Assembly (NCBI GenBank): GCA_028818755.1
Contig: JAPPNF010000167.1
Coordinates: 124,001 to 188,000 of the forward strand
Reading direction: 5' to 3'
Source of the DNA: Deltaproteobacteria bacterium
GTDB lineage: Bacteria; Desulfobacterota; Binatia; UBA9968; JAJDTQ01
Length of the DNA stretch: 64,000 nt
Both the position numbers and the translations under genes were made by a program. The notes under the pieces are model-generated. The model saw nothing but the letters and a program-made list of their open reading frames with translations. It was not told the origin of the DNA and did no database searches. Of this stretch, positions 43,842 through 52,545 are shown piece by piece (positions within the stretch are counted from its first letter, which is position 1; the number at the start of each line of letters is the position of its first letter).

Positions 43842-44855
43842 ATGGCGAAGGACAGCACCGAGTATCGCGAGCACTGGGGGAGGGAAGGGTTCGCGGGGAC
43901 AGGGGTGAATGTTATGCGCACGCACCACAGCCCCGACTTCCTTTCGGTGACGGGGCCGCACGTGCCGCACCGGTTGAGCGTCGGCGTGGTGGCCTTGCCG
44001 GACCGGGAGGATGCGGACGCGTTGCCGGTGCCCATCGAGTCGGGCCGCACGGGCGTTCAACTCAGCGTGTCCGGCCGCACCCAGCCCATGCCATTCGTGC
44101 TGTCCAACGTGGAGGCCGACGAGGTGCACTTCGTCCACGAAGGAGAGTTGGAGTTTCGCACCGCCTACGGCACGCTTACCGGAGAGCCCGGCGACTTCGT
44201 GGTGGTCCCGCGCGGCATTCCCTACCGTGTCCGGCCGCGGACCGAGTCGAGCCTGTCGGTCATCGTCGAGACCCCGGGGGCGGTACGCTTCGAGCCGTCG
44301 CCGACCTTCGGGACCGGGCTCCGCCGCGCGGTGATCGGCGAGGACGAGGCCCAGGACGTGGAGACGGTGCTGATGCTCAAGTCGTTCGACGGCGTCACCC
44401 GCTACGTCAAGCCGACCAACCCGCTGGCCACCCAGGCTCTCCTGGACGGCCCCAGCCCGGTGTGGAAGCTGAACCTGAGGGACGTCCCCACCGATCCCAA
44501 CGGCCCTCCGGTCCAGTTCATTACGTCGCCCGGCCGGGACGAGCTTTTCTACAATCTGAGCGCCCGCCAGCGGCGCCGCCCGCCCATCCACAACAACGTC
44601 GACTACGACGAGCTGATCTACTACTTCGAGGGCCCCGGCGCCTGGGGCGGCGTGAGCGAGCCAGGCATGCTGACCTGCGTCCCCAAGGGCGTCATCCACC
44701 ACGGCCCGTCCGAGGACGTGCCCGAGGGCTACTACGCCTGGATGCTGGAGTCGCGCTGCACCCTGCGCCTCACCGACGCCGGCGCCGCCGCCGCGGAGCT
44801 CATGGAGACCGACCTGTACGGTCCGCATGGTAATGGGAAAGAAGAGCCGCGCTGA
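43842..44855 (+). CDS. Homogentisate 1,2-dioxygenase-like cupin
   Basis: A 337-residue protein whose start at 43842 follows a good GGAGGAA site. It resembles the homogentisate-dioxygenase cupin fold: an N-terminal strand region (DEVHFVHEGELEFRTAYGTL) and the C-terminal iron-binding segment IHNNVDYDELIYYFEGPG, with VPKGVIHHGPSEDVP. Homogentisate dioxygenases are longer (about 430) and this protein lacks part of the N-terminal region, so the substrate may differ. It may be linked to catabolism of an aromatic acid imported or hydroxylated nearby. Confidence 0.78.
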   Translation: MAKDSTEYREHWGREGFAGTGVNVMRTHHSPDFLSVTGPHVPHRLSVGVVALPDREDADALPVPIESGRTGVQLSVSGRTQPMPFVLSNVEADEVHFVHEGELEFRTAYGTLTGEPGDFVVVPRGIPYRVRPRTESSLSVIVETPGAVRFEPSPTFGTGLRRAVIGEDEAQDVETVLMLKSFDGVTRYVKPTNPLATQALLDGPSPVWKLNLRDVPTDPNGPPVQFITSPGRDELFYNLSARQRRRPPIHNNVDYDELIYYFEGPGAWGGVSEPGMLTCVPKGVIHHGPSEDVPEGYYAWMLESRCTLRLTDAGAAAAELMETDLYGPHGNGKEEPR

Positions 44856-44925
44856 AACAGTTCGGGAGAGGCAGGGTATGTGAACCTATGCGGTTCGTGC
44901 CCGGCCGCAATGGATCAGAGTTGCC

Positions 44926-45159
44926 CTAATCGTTGGTCGGCCCACCGAACGACTTGTCGAGCTTTTCGAGAACGCGCAGCCCCTCTTCTACGGAACCGCG
45001 GGCAGCCAATGCCCGGAAGCGCGTCTCCGCATCGTGCTGCGCGATGGCGATCGTAGAGAGTTCCTCCACCAGCTTGTTTACGCTCATGCGCCGGCTCTTG
45101 GCGATCTCCTTCAGTCGGCCGTGGGTGTCATCGGGCAAACGGATGGTCACTGTCGACAT
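44926..45159 (-). CDS. Ribbon-helix-helix antitoxin
   Basis: A 77-residue protein. MSTVTIRLPDDTHGRLKEIA and MSVNKLVEELSTIAIAQ form a typical ribbon-helix-helix, so it should bind DNA as a dimer. The C-terminal part (RFRALAARGSVEEGLRVLEK) is where such antitoxins contact the toxin. It lies 3 bases after the PIN toxin gene on the same strand, with the toxin first in the operon. Confidence 0.8.
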   Translation of the reverse strand: MSTVTIRLPDDTHGRLKEIAKSRRMSVNKLVEELSTIAIAQHDAETRFRALAARGSVEEGLRVLEKLDKSFGGPTND

Positions 45160-45162
45160 CTT

Positions 45163-45582
45163 TCATTCCTCCGTGATCAAGTCACCGGGTGTCAGCACAC
45201 GCAGCCCGGGGAACCGCAGTTCCGCGCGAGAGAAATCGCGTTGATTGTGGGTGACGATGACCTCGGCTCCTCCCGCCACGGCAAGCTCGATCAAGTGATT
45301 GTCTGCTTCGTCCGGCAGATTCGGTCGCCACAGGTAGTACACGCGCACCCAACGACAACGGCTCGCAAAAGCCGCCCACAAAACCTCTCGATCCTCATCG
45401 GTGAGCAGTGAATGACTAACGATGTCCGGTCGAGACAAAACGGCTTCGTGTTCAAGAAATAGAGCTTGACTCATCAACGGGTCGTATTCGCCCAGCAAGC
45501 AACGCCGGAGGACTTCCCGGCTGGCACCGTCCGGACTCAACACGGCGGCTACCAGGACGTTGGTGTCCACCACGAGTCGCAT
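45163..45582 (-). CDS. PIN-family toxin (COG1569 type)
   Basis: A 139-residue PIN-domain RNase. The N-terminus is MRLVVDTNVLVAAVLSPDG (first Asp), followed by Glu in FLEHEAVL, and the C-terminal site LPDEADNHLIELAVAGGA with VIVTHNQRDF. It is of the type with the toxin gene preceding an RHH antitoxin. A 12-bp palindrome lies directly upstream of the start and probably is the operator. Confidence 0.83.
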   Translation of the reverse strand: MRLVVDTNVLVAAVLSPDGASREVLRRCLLGEYDPLMSQALFLEHEAVLSRPDIVSHSLLTDEDREVLWAAFASRCRWVRVYYLWRPNLPDEADNHLIELAVAGGAEVIVTHNQRDFSRAELRFPGLRVLTPGDLITEE

Positions 45583-45593
45583 TTTGTGATGCT

Positions 45594-45605
45594 AGCATAT
45601 ATGCT
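45594..45605. promoter_or_regulatory. Palindromic operator of the PIN/RHH module
   Basis: AGCATATATGCT is a perfect 12-bp palindrome 11 bases upstream of the PIN start. On the minus strand TTGACA directly precedes it (45605-45610), so the site overlaps a possible -35 element. An RHH dimer would be the natural ligand; that is inference. Confidence 0.6.
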
Positions 45606-45763
45606 GTCAAGTCGACAACGTGGCCGGCGTTGAATCCGTCGGTCGAACTGGACTACCCTTGTGGACCCGCTACGGGTTGCTTGGAGGAGGATGTCTTGGG
45701 CACGAGGTTCAGCGTAATCGACGCATACCGACATCCCGGGCACGTTTTCGGCGGCTCGGGAGC

Positions 45764-47005
45764 ATGCCGGCAGCGGGGGGTAGGGGTGCGGTGCGTTTAG
45801 GACGGGACGGCGGCCTGTCCTCCCTGGCCGTCCGTGATTTCCGGCTGCTGTACATCGCGCTCTTCGGCACGTCCGTCAGCTACCAGCTCCAGCGCACCAT
45901 CGAGCTGTGGCTGGTCTACGGGATCACCGGCTCGCCGCTGCTGACCGGGTTCACGGGTCTGGTGCGGGGCGCGGCCACCATCGTGTTCGCCCTGGCCGGC
46001 GGGGTCGTCGCCGACCGCATCGACCGCCGCCGGTTCGTCATCCTGACCGCGTACGTGAACGCGCTGATCACCCTGTCCCTGGGGACGCTGGCGCTCACGG
46101 GGCTCATCCGGGTGTGGCACATTTACCTCGCGGCCTTCGTGAACTCCACGCTGACGACCGCGGCGGGGCCGGCGCGCACCGCCATGGTTCCGGGCCTCGT
46201 GCCGCGGGAGCTGATGGTCAACGCCTTCGCCCAGATCGCCTCGGCGCGAAAGCTCTCACAACTCGTGGGGCCGGCCGCGGGCGGCCTGCTCATCGCAGTC
46301 GCCGGTTCCGGCTGGACCTACGGCGTGGCCTGCCTGATTTACATCGTGGCAATCCCCATAACGACGTGCATCCGCTATGAGTCCGGGCCCTTGGACCGCG
46401 AGCAGTCCCCGGTGCAGAGCCTGCTGGAAGGTATCGCCTTCATCCGGCGGAACTCGCTCATCGTGGTGCTGCTGGTGACGGAGTTCGCGGCGGTCTTCTT
46501 CGGCAGCTACCGCGCGCTGCTGCCCATCTTCGCCGTGGCCATGGGCTTCGGCGCGGGAGGCCTGGGAATCCTCCTGTCGGCGCCGGCGCTGGGCTCACTC
46601 CTGGGCGTGGCCGTGGTCATGTGGCTGGGCAACATCTCGTACAAGGGCCTGTTTGTCGCCTTCAGCGTCATGGCCTACGCCGGCTGCCTGTTCGGGTTGG
46701 CGTTCTCACCGTGGTTCCTCAGCTCGGTGGCGATCCTGTTCGTGGTGGGAATCTTCGACGCGCTGCAGGCCGTGGTGCGCCAAGTGGTGATCCTGGCCCG
46801 CACCCCCGACAACCTGAGAGGCCGCGCCGCGAGCTTCCAGCGCATGCTCGGAGTGGGCGCCCCGTCGCTGGGCGAGGCCCACTCCGGGGCCATCGCGGCG
46901 CTGATCGGGGCGCCATGGACGCTGATGGTCACGGCGGTCGTTTGCATCGGGCTCACCGCGGGCCTCGTGGTGAAGCGGCCGGACCTGCGGGATCGGGATC
47001 TGTGA
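45764..47005 (+). CDS. MFS transporter, MFS_3-like
   Basis: A 413-residue carrier from the ATG at 45764; a GTG at 45791 is another option. It has about 12 spans. Typical segments are LFGTSVSYQLQRTIELWLVY, VADRIDRRRFVILTAYVNAL and ASARKLSQLVGPAAGG. The family is mostly drug or siderophore exporters. Nothing in the context indicates the substrate. Confidence 0.83.
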   Translation: MPAAGGRGAVRLGRDGGLSSLAVRDFRLLYIALFGTSVSYQLQRTIELWLVYGITGSPLLTGFTGLVRGAATIVFALAGGVVADRIDRRRFVILTAYVNALITLSLGTLALTGLIRVWHIYLAAFVNSTLTTAAGPARTAMVPGLVPRELMVNAFAQIASARKLSQLVGPAAGGLLIAVAGSGWTYGVACLIYIVAIPITTCIRYESGPLDREQSPVQSLLEGIAFIRRNSLIVVLLVTEFAAVFFGSYRALLPIFAVAMGFGAGGLGILLSAPALGSLLGVAVVMWLGNISYKGLFVAFSVMAYAGCLFGLAFSPWFLSSVAILFVVGIFDALQAVVRQVVILARTPDNLRGRAASFQRMLGVGAPSLGEAHSGAIAALIGAPWTLMVTAVVCIGLTAGLVVKRPDLRDRDL

Positions 47006-47022
47006 TGCGGGTACCAGTAACC

Positions 47023-47054
47023 TTGCAATTCTGGATATTCATGCCATAATTGCA
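47023..47054 (+). promoter_or_regulatory. Promoter with overlapping dyad, second DUF4143 ATPase
   Basis: TTGCAA (47023-47028) and CATAAT (47045-47050) are spaced 16 bases, close to a sigma-70 promoter. The dyad TGCAATT (47024-47030) and AATTGCA (47048-47054) overlaps both boxes. The start codon is at 47060, so the mRNA leader would be nearly absent. This suits autoregulation. Confidence 0.55.
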
Positions 47055-47059
47055 GTGAA

Positions 47060-48220
47060 ATGATCGGTCGCCGAACATTGCAGACCGTCCTGAGACGGCT
47101 GGACCAGTTCCCGGCGGTGGCCTTGCTGGGTCCTCGCCAGGTCGGCAAGACAACATTGGCGGAGGCAGTTGGCGGGGAACGGGAGAGCATCTATCTCGAC
47201 CTTGAGACGCTGTCGGCCCGTGAACGGCTGTCCGATCCGTCGGACTATCTTTCCGCGCATGAAGACAGGCTGGTGATCCTGGACGAAGTCCAGGCAATGC
47301 CGGAGTTGTTCCGGGAACTCCGTGGTCTGATTGACCGGGGACGCCGTCGCGGCAGGCGAACCAACCGCTTTCTCATACTCGGATCGGCGTCAATGGATCT
47401 CCTGAGGCAGTCGAGCGAGAGCCTCGCCGGACGTCTTGCGTACGTGGAGCTGGAACCCCTGGACGTATTGGAGGTCCCGCGGGACGACAGGGACAATCTC
47501 TGGCTGCGCGGCGGGTTCCCGGACAGCTTCGTGGCGGCCGACGATGCCGCCAGCGCACTCTGGAGGGACAACTTCATCAAGACCTACCTGGAGCGGGACA
47601 TCCCGCAACTGGGGCCGCGCATTCCCGCCGAGACCTTGCGGCGCTTCTGGACCATGCTGGCCCACACCCAAAGCCAGCTCCTGAACGCCGCCCAGCTTGC
47701 TCGCGCCCTTGCCGTCGACGGCAAGACCATCGCCCGGTACCTGGACCTCATGGTCGACCTGCTGCTGGTCCGCCGGCTGCAACCCTACCATGCCAACGTG
47801 CGCAAGCGCCTCGTCAGGTCGCCGAAGGTCTACGTGCGCGACAGCGGTCTGGTCCACACTCTGCTCGGCCTCGATGACCGGGAGGCCGTCCTCGGCCATC
47901 CCGTGGCCGGCGGAAGCTGGGAAGGATTCGTTGTGGAGAACATCCTGCGGGTCGCCCCTGAGCGCACCCTCGCCAGCTTCTACCGCACCGCCGCCGGCGC
48001 CGAGATCGACCTGCTGCTGGAAATGCCCAACCAGGGACTCTGGGCCATCGAGATCAAGCGCGGTCTCGCTCCGAAGCTCGAACGAGGATTCCACCAAGCA
48101 CGGGAAGACCTGGAGCCAGATCGCTGCTTCGTGGTGTATTCCGGGGATGAGAGGTATCCTCGGGCGGGGGGCGTGGAGGTTATCGGACTGGAGGAACTCT
48201 GTCGGACTGTGGCTCGGTAA
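47060..48220 (+). CDS. DUF4143-type AAA ATPase, copy 2
   Basis: A 386-residue P-loop ATPase. Walker A is ALLGPRQVGKTTLAEA near residue 22, Walker B is LVILDEVQAMPELF, sensor FLILGSASMDLL. The DUF4143 part begins near residue 185 (LERDIPQLGPRIPAETLRRF) and holds AGAEIDLLLEMPNQGLWAIE, leading into the E-x-K of the nuclease-like fold. It lies immediately downstream of a possible leaderless promoter. A Phd antitoxin remnant follows 30 bases later. Known members of the family are of uncertain function. Confidence 0.9.
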   Translation: MIGRRTLQTVLRRLDQFPAVALLGPRQVGKTTLAEAVGGERESIYLDLETLSARERLSDPSDYLSAHEDRLVILDEVQAMPELFRELRGLIDRGRRRGRRTNRFLILGSASMDLLRQSSESLAGRLAYVELEPLDVLEVPRDDRDNLWLRGGFPDSFVAADDAASALWRDNFIKTYLERDIPQLGPRIPAETLRRFWTMLAHTQSQLLNAAQLARALAVDGKTIARYLDLMVDLLLVRRLQPYHANVRKRLVRSPKVYVRDSGLVHTLLGLDDREAVLGHPVAGGSWEGFVVENILRVAPERTLASFYRTAAGAEIDLLLEMPNQGLWAIEIKRGLAPKLERGFHQAREDLEPDRCFVVYSGDERYPRAGGVEVIGLEELCRTVAR

Positions 48221-48250
48221 GCGCATCTTTCCAAAGGCGCAGACTGTGGT

Positions 48251-48490
48251 ACCGTCACCGTTACGGAAGCCAGAAAGCAACTGTCGCGCCTCGTCCAAGC
48301 TGCGGCGGGTGGTGAGCCGTTCATCATCACCCGTGGGGGCAAGCCACTCGTGAAGGTGGTTGCTACGGGAGAACGGGACCTAGGGCCAAAGCGGCGAATT
48401 GGGTTCCCTGACGGCAAGATCTTGGTGCCTGACGATTTTGATCGGATGGGTTCCGCCGAGATAGAAGTACTGTTCCGTCAGGGTGGGTGA
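48251..48490 (+). pseudogene. Phd/YefM antitoxin remnant without start codon
   Basis: Eighty codons open in one frame read TVTVTEARKQLSRLVQAAAG then EPFIITRGGKPLVKVV, the Phd/YefM pattern, and end RQGG at TGA 48488. Upstream in the same frame a TAA at about 48218 follows without any ATG, GTG or TTG between it and the domain. The N-terminus is therefore damaged by substitution or frameshift, or uses an unusual start. No toxin is recognised after it. Confidence 0.65.
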
Positions 48491-48799
48491 CCCAGCATGC
48501 GGAGAGAGATGGTGAAGACAGGTCTCATGATTTTTCTGCGGACGGCTCTCGTGGCGAACAAGAATGGAGCCGGAGGAGCGCTCGACGTGGCGGGTGCAAT
48601 CGTCGCCGTACCGATCATGTTCATCGAGGCTAGGCGCACCGATCGCGCGTCGTTCACCTGGAGAGAGACCTCGCGGAAATTGCTTCGTGGTCTTCCTCCT
48701 ATTTCAACGGTAGACCAATGCCCTTTAACACCCACCGGCTGGTGGACGTATCCATTGATGTGGCGGCTCCCTTGAATCCTTGAAGTTTGGCCTCCCTGG
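48491..48799. other. 309-base gap, no gene recognised
   Basis: Between the antitoxin remnant and the amidase. A plus-strand ORF of 92 codons (48497-48775, start MRREMVKTGLMIFLRTALVA) has one hydrophobic stretch but no good ribosome site and no family I recognise; it could be a degraded toxin gene, without direct support. Nothing else is seen. Confidence 0.3.
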
Positions 48800-50242
48800 C
48801 TATCCCAGCCCCGGGTTCCTCCCAACCCACCCCGCCGCCTGCTCATAGGCGTGCGCTACCTGAAACACCCGAGCCTCGTCGAAGCACGCCCCTACGACCT
48901 GCAATCCCAACGGCAACCCGCTGGCCGTGAACCCGCAGCACACGCTCAGTGCCGGCAGGCCGGTGACGTTGAAGGGGATGGTCGCGCGGGTGCCGAAGCT
49001 GCCGCTGGGGTGGCGGAACGGGACCCGGCGGCCGGCCACGTCGGCGAAGCCCTGCTTGCATTCCTCGATGGTGGGGGCGGCCATTCCCACGGTGGGGGCG
49101 ACGATGACCTGGACGTCCTCGAGGGCCTCCTCGAACTCGCGGCAGATGACGCGCCGGACCCGCTGGGAGGTGACGTAGCTCGAGGCGGGGATGGTGAGGG
49201 AGGCGATGTTCCGGGCCATCAGTTCGAAGCTGTAGTCCCGGGGCTGCTTCCGCAGGTAGGGCTCGTGGGCCACCAGGTTCTCGCATCGGCTGGTGGCGGC
49301 TTGCACGGCGGGGACCGCATCCATGTGAGGGATGGTGATGTCCTGCACCTGCATGCCCAGGGATTCCATCGCGGCGATGGCGTCCTGGAATGACTTTGCG
49401 ACCTCGTCCACCATAAGCTCGCCGAAGTAGCTGTCGACGACTCCGACCTTCATGCCGGCCACTGCGCTGCCCAGGCTTTCCGTGTAGTCGGGCACCGGTT
49501 CGGCTGAGCTGAGGGGGTCGTTGGGGTCCTCCCCGGCGATGGCCGCCAGCACCAGGGCGCAGTCCTCCACGGTCTTGGTGAAGGGGCCGAAGTGGTCGGA
49601 CGAGAAGCCGCCGGTGCCGGCGACACCGCCCCACCGGCTCACCCGGCCGTAAGTGGCCTTGAGGCCCACGGTGCCGCACCAGGCCGCCGGGTTGCGCACC
49701 GAGCCGGCGTTGTCGGTGCCGATGGAAACGAGGCACAGGTCGGCGGCCACCGCGGCGGCGGACCCCCCGCTAGACCCTCCCGGCACGCGGCTGGTGTCCC
49801 ACGGGTTGTATGTGATGCCGAAGTAGGGATTCATGGTGGTGCCGCCGCCGGCCCACTCGTGCATGTTGTTCTTGCCGAGGACGATGGCTCCGGCCTCCCG
49901 CAGCCGGGTTACCACGGTGGCGTCGAAGTCGGGCTTCCAGTCCGCCAGGATCTTGGTCCCCGCCGTGGTGGGGTGGCCCTTTACGGCCAGGTTGTCCTTG
50001 ATGGAGACGGGCATGCCGTGGAGCGGGCCGCGGTAGTTGCCGCTGGCGATCTCCTCCTCGGCTTGCCGCGCGTCCGCCATGGCGTCCTCTTCCATGACGG
50101 TGCTGTAGGCGTTGAGGGTAGGATTGAGGCGCTTGATCCGCTCCAGGTAGCAGGCGGTAACGTCTACGGGCGAGACCTCGCGGGCGGCGATGCGCGGCGC
50201 CAGGTTCGCGATGGTGAGTGTCGTGGGGTCCAGGTCGGGCAT
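48800..50242 (-). CDS. Amidase-signature amidase (GatA-like)
   Basis: A 480-residue amidase. The Ser-cisSer-Lys triad regions are present: SIKDNLAVKGHPTTAGT (Lys), PGGSSGGSAAAVAA (cis-Ser) and SIGTDNAGSVRNPAAWC (Ser). The GTDNAGSVRNP string replaces the usual GTDTGGSIR, which is an ordinary substitution. The start at 50242 follows AAAGGAAAG. The absence of gatB and gatC suggests a catabolic amidase. It is the last gene of a minus-strand run with an oxidoreductase, an amidohydrolase and a dehydrogenase. Confidence 0.9.
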   Translation of the reverse strand: MPDLDPTTLTIANLAPRIAAREVSPVDVTACYLERIKRLNPTLNAYSTVMEEDAMADARQAEEEIASGNYRGPLHGMPVSIKDNLAVKGHPTTAGTKILADWKPDFDATVVTRLREAGAIVLGKNNMHEWAGGGTTMNPYFGITYNPWDTSRVPGGSSGGSAAAVAADLCLVSIGTDNAGSVRNPAAWCGTVGLKATYGRVSRWGGVAGTGGFSSDHFGPFTKTVEDCALVLAAIAGEDPNDPLSSAEPVPDYTESLGSAVAGMKVGVVDSYFGELMVDEVAKSFQDAIAAMESLGMQVQDITIPHMDAVPAVQAATSRCENLVAHEPYLRKQPRDYSFELMARNIASLTIPASSYVTSQRVRRVICREFEEALEDVQVIVAPTVGMAAPTIEECKQGFADVAGRRVPFRHPSGSFGTRATIPFNVTGLPALSVCCGFTASGLPLGLQVVGACFDEARVFQVAHAYEQAAGWVGRNPGLG

Positions 50243-50269
50243 GGTCTTTCCTTTCGTTACCAGCCGAAT

Positions 50270-50386
50270 GGCGTCCTTCGACTTCGCTTCGCTCAGGACG
50301 AACAGTTGTGACAGCCTTTTACCGTTCGTCCTGAGCCCTTCGACAAGCTCAGGACAGGCTTCGCGAAGCGAAGTCGAAGGACGCCA
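50270..50386. repeat. Intergenic repeat, family A, with 23-bp inverted ends
   Basis: The ends GGCGTCCTTCGACTTCGCTT plus CGC (50270-50292) and GCGAAGCGAAGTCGAAGGAC plus GCC (50364-50386) are perfect inverted repeats of 23 bp. Inside lie CGTTCGTCCTGAGCCCTTCG and ACAAGCTCAGGACAGG. The repeat stands between the luciferase-like gene and the amidase gene and could affect read-through between them. Confidence 0.85.
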
Positions 50387-50387
50387 A

Positions 50388-51389
50388 CTAGTCAAGGTCG
50401 GCGCAGGCCGGCATGACCTCGCGCCCCCACAGGTCCATGACCTCGTCGAGCACACGCATGGGCGGCGTCAGCAGCAGGTGTTTCACGCCGGCTTCGGCCA
50501 GCTCACGGACGTGGGCCAGGCATTCCTCCGGGGTGCCGGCGATGGCGAAGCGGCGCAGCATGTAATCGGTAATGAGCCCTGGGTCCGCCCTTTCCTCCAG
50601 CGGCTTGCTGATGTCGAAGCCGGCCATGAACCGCTGGATCCCGGACAGCTCCTCCGGCGGAACGGTCTCGGTCGTGAAGCGGAAGTTGTGATGGGCGCGG
50701 TTGGCCAGGCGCGCGCGCACCGTTTCGCGAGCGCGGTCGCCGTCCTCATCCACGCAGATCATGCCCGCCATGGCGATGTCGATGTCGGAGAGGTCCCGGC
50801 CGTCTTCCCGGGCGCCGGCGGCGATGTGGGCCTGCGCCCACTCCAGCACGTCGAGGTCGAACCCGGTGCCCAACATGATGCCGTCGGCGTAGCGTCCGGC
50901 CACCTGCAGGCTCCGGGGACCCACCGACGCCACGTAGATCGGCACCGGGAGCTTGCCCACGTTGAGGGAGACTGCGCCCGCGCCTTCGTCGCCGCGGGGC
51001 ACCTCGATGGAGCGCCCTCCCAGAAGCTCGCGGATGGTGGCCAGTCCGGCGGCGAAATCCGCCAGCCGCGTGGCCTTGCGCCCCAGCCGGTAGGTGGAGC
51101 CGTCGCCGGTCGCCAGGCCCAGGATAGCCCGTCCGCCCGAGAACTCGTTGGACGTGGCAGCGGACAGGGCCAGGGTCGTGGGGTCGCGGTAGGCCATGGT
51201 GGTGGCAGCGATGCCGAAACGGAGCCTTTCCGTCCGCAGCGCGCACACGGTCATGGCCTGGAACCCGTCCAGGTTGTTCAGGTGGCCGTCGGCGAAGAAG
51301 AGGGCGTGGAAGCCCAGGGCTTCCGCGGCCACGGCGCGGCGGGTGATCTCTTCCGCGTTCCGGGCCGGGGCGTGGATCGAGAAGAGCAC
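50388..51389 (-). CDS. Luciferase-like flavin/F420 oxidoreductase
   Basis: A 333-residue LLM-class TIM-barrel oxidoreductase. Typical parts are RAVAAEALGFHALFFADG near the N-terminus, LRFGIAATTMAYRDPTTLAL, RAILGLATGDGST and VPIYVASVGPRSLQVAGRYADG. Either F420 or reduced FMN could be the cofactor; the sequence alone does not decide. The start is GTG at 51389 after AAGGA. It is followed by a family A repeat. Confidence 0.88.
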   Translation of the reverse strand: MLFSIHAPARNAEEITRRAVAAEALGFHALFFADGHLNNLDGFQAMTVCALRTERLRFGIAATTMAYRDPTTLALSAATSNEFSGGRAILGLATGDGSTYRLGRKATRLADFAAGLATIRELLGGRSIEVPRGDEGAGAVSLNVGKLPVPIYVASVGPRSLQVAGRYADGIMLGTGFDLDVLEWAQAHIAAGAREDGRDLSDIDIAMAGMICVDEDGDRARETVRARLANRAHHNFRFTTETVPPEELSGIQRFMAGFDISKPLEERADPGLITDYMLRRFAIAGTPEECLAHVRELAEAGVKHLLLTPPMRVLDEVMDLWGREVMPACADLD

Positions 51390-51491
51390 GGTTGTCCTTT
51401 CGCTCGGCGGTTGATCAGGGCCGTGGCGGGCGGCGGAGGGTTCCGCCGCCTCCCACGGGAGACCCGCACGTCAATGGCGAGACCGATCGGT

Positions 51492-52532
51492 TTACGCCAT
51501 CCCGAACAGCCGCATGGCGTTGCCGCCCAGGATCTTTTCCTTGTCCTCGTCGGAGATGCCTTCCAGCTCCTGCACCATCCGCACCGTGCCTTCCTTCCAG
51601 GTGCCCGACGGATCGTTGTGCGGGTAGTCGCTGCCCACCGTCAGGTTGTGGTCCTTCCAGAAGTCGCAGGCGTAGCGGACGGAGGTCTCGGCGGCGAAGG
51701 CCGAAACCCAGATCTGGCTGAAGAACTCGCTCGGGGCCTTGCCGAGCTTCTTGCGGGCGTCGGGGTCCATGTCCAGGCGGTTCATGAGCCACGGCACGAA
51801 GGCGGCCGAGCCCTCCACGAAGCAGATGCGCAGGTCGGGGAACTCCTTCAGGGCGCCGCGCAGGATCAGGCTGCCCATGTCGACGATGTAGCGGAAGGGA
51901 AACGCCAGCAGGAAGGGCAGGGCGTTGTTGTCGGCCTCCAGAAAGAGCTGCTCGATGCCCACCAACGCCGGGTTGGGATGGCCCTGGCGGTCCGACGCCG
52001 TGTCGTGCACCAGGATCGGCACGTCGAGCTGGCACACCTTGTCGTAGAACGGCCACAGCCGCTCGGCGCCCAGGTTGGCGTCCTCGAAGCCGCCCATGAA
52101 CTTCACCGCCTTGAGGCCGAGCTGGTTCACCATCCGGTCCAGCTCCCTGCAGGACTCCTCCACGTCCGGCAGGAACACCCATCCGACGCCGATGTAGCGC
52201 TCGGGGTGGGCGCATTCCGCGAGGTCCCGGGCCACCGCGTCGTTGTAGCGCCGGGCCAGCTCGCACCCCAGGTCCCGGTCCCAGGTGTACAGCAGCTCGC
52301 GGTTCTCCGGGATGAGCACGTGCTTGTCGAAGCCCTCGAAGTCGGCCTGCGCCACGCGGGTGTCAAGGTGCCAGCGCCCCTTGGGTGACTGGTCCTTGAT
52401 GAGGGTGCCGTCCGGCAGCACGGACTTCACCTCGTCGCCGTTCCGCACTACGCGGGGCGATTCCGGATACTGGTCGCTGATGCCTTCCAGGAACTTCACC
52501 GGGAAGTAATGGGTGTCGCAGTCGATGTACAT
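51492..52532 (-). CDS. Amidohydrolase-2 family protein
   Basis: A 346-residue metal-dependent hydrolase/decarboxylase of the ACMSD-like family. The N-terminal metal motif is MYIDCDTHYFPVKF, the middle His is in VPILVHDTASDRQG, and the late Asp is in LTVGSDYPHNDPSG. GGAGG lies 8 bases before the ATG at 52532. It follows the alcohol dehydrogenase gene by 13 bases, so the two are probably in one operon. Substrate unknown; members decarboxylate or hydrolyse aromatic acids. Confidence 0.88.
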   Translation of the reverse strand: MYIDCDTHYFPVKFLEGISDQYPESPRVVRNGDEVKSVLPDGTLIKDQSPKGRWHLDTRVAQADFEGFDKHVLIPENRELLYTWDRDLGCELARRYNDAVARDLAECAHPERYIGVGWVFLPDVEESCRELDRMVNQLGLKAVKFMGGFEDANLGAERLWPFYDKVCQLDVPILVHDTASDRQGHPNPALVGIEQLFLEADNNALPFLLAFPFRYIVDMGSLILRGALKEFPDLRICFVEGSAAFVPWLMNRLDMDPDARKKLGKAPSEFFSQIWVSAFAAETSVRYACDFWKDHNLTVGSDYPHNDPSGTWKEGTVRMVQELEGISDEDKEKILGGNAMRLFGMA

Positions 52533-52545
52533 CGGCCGTCCTCCG

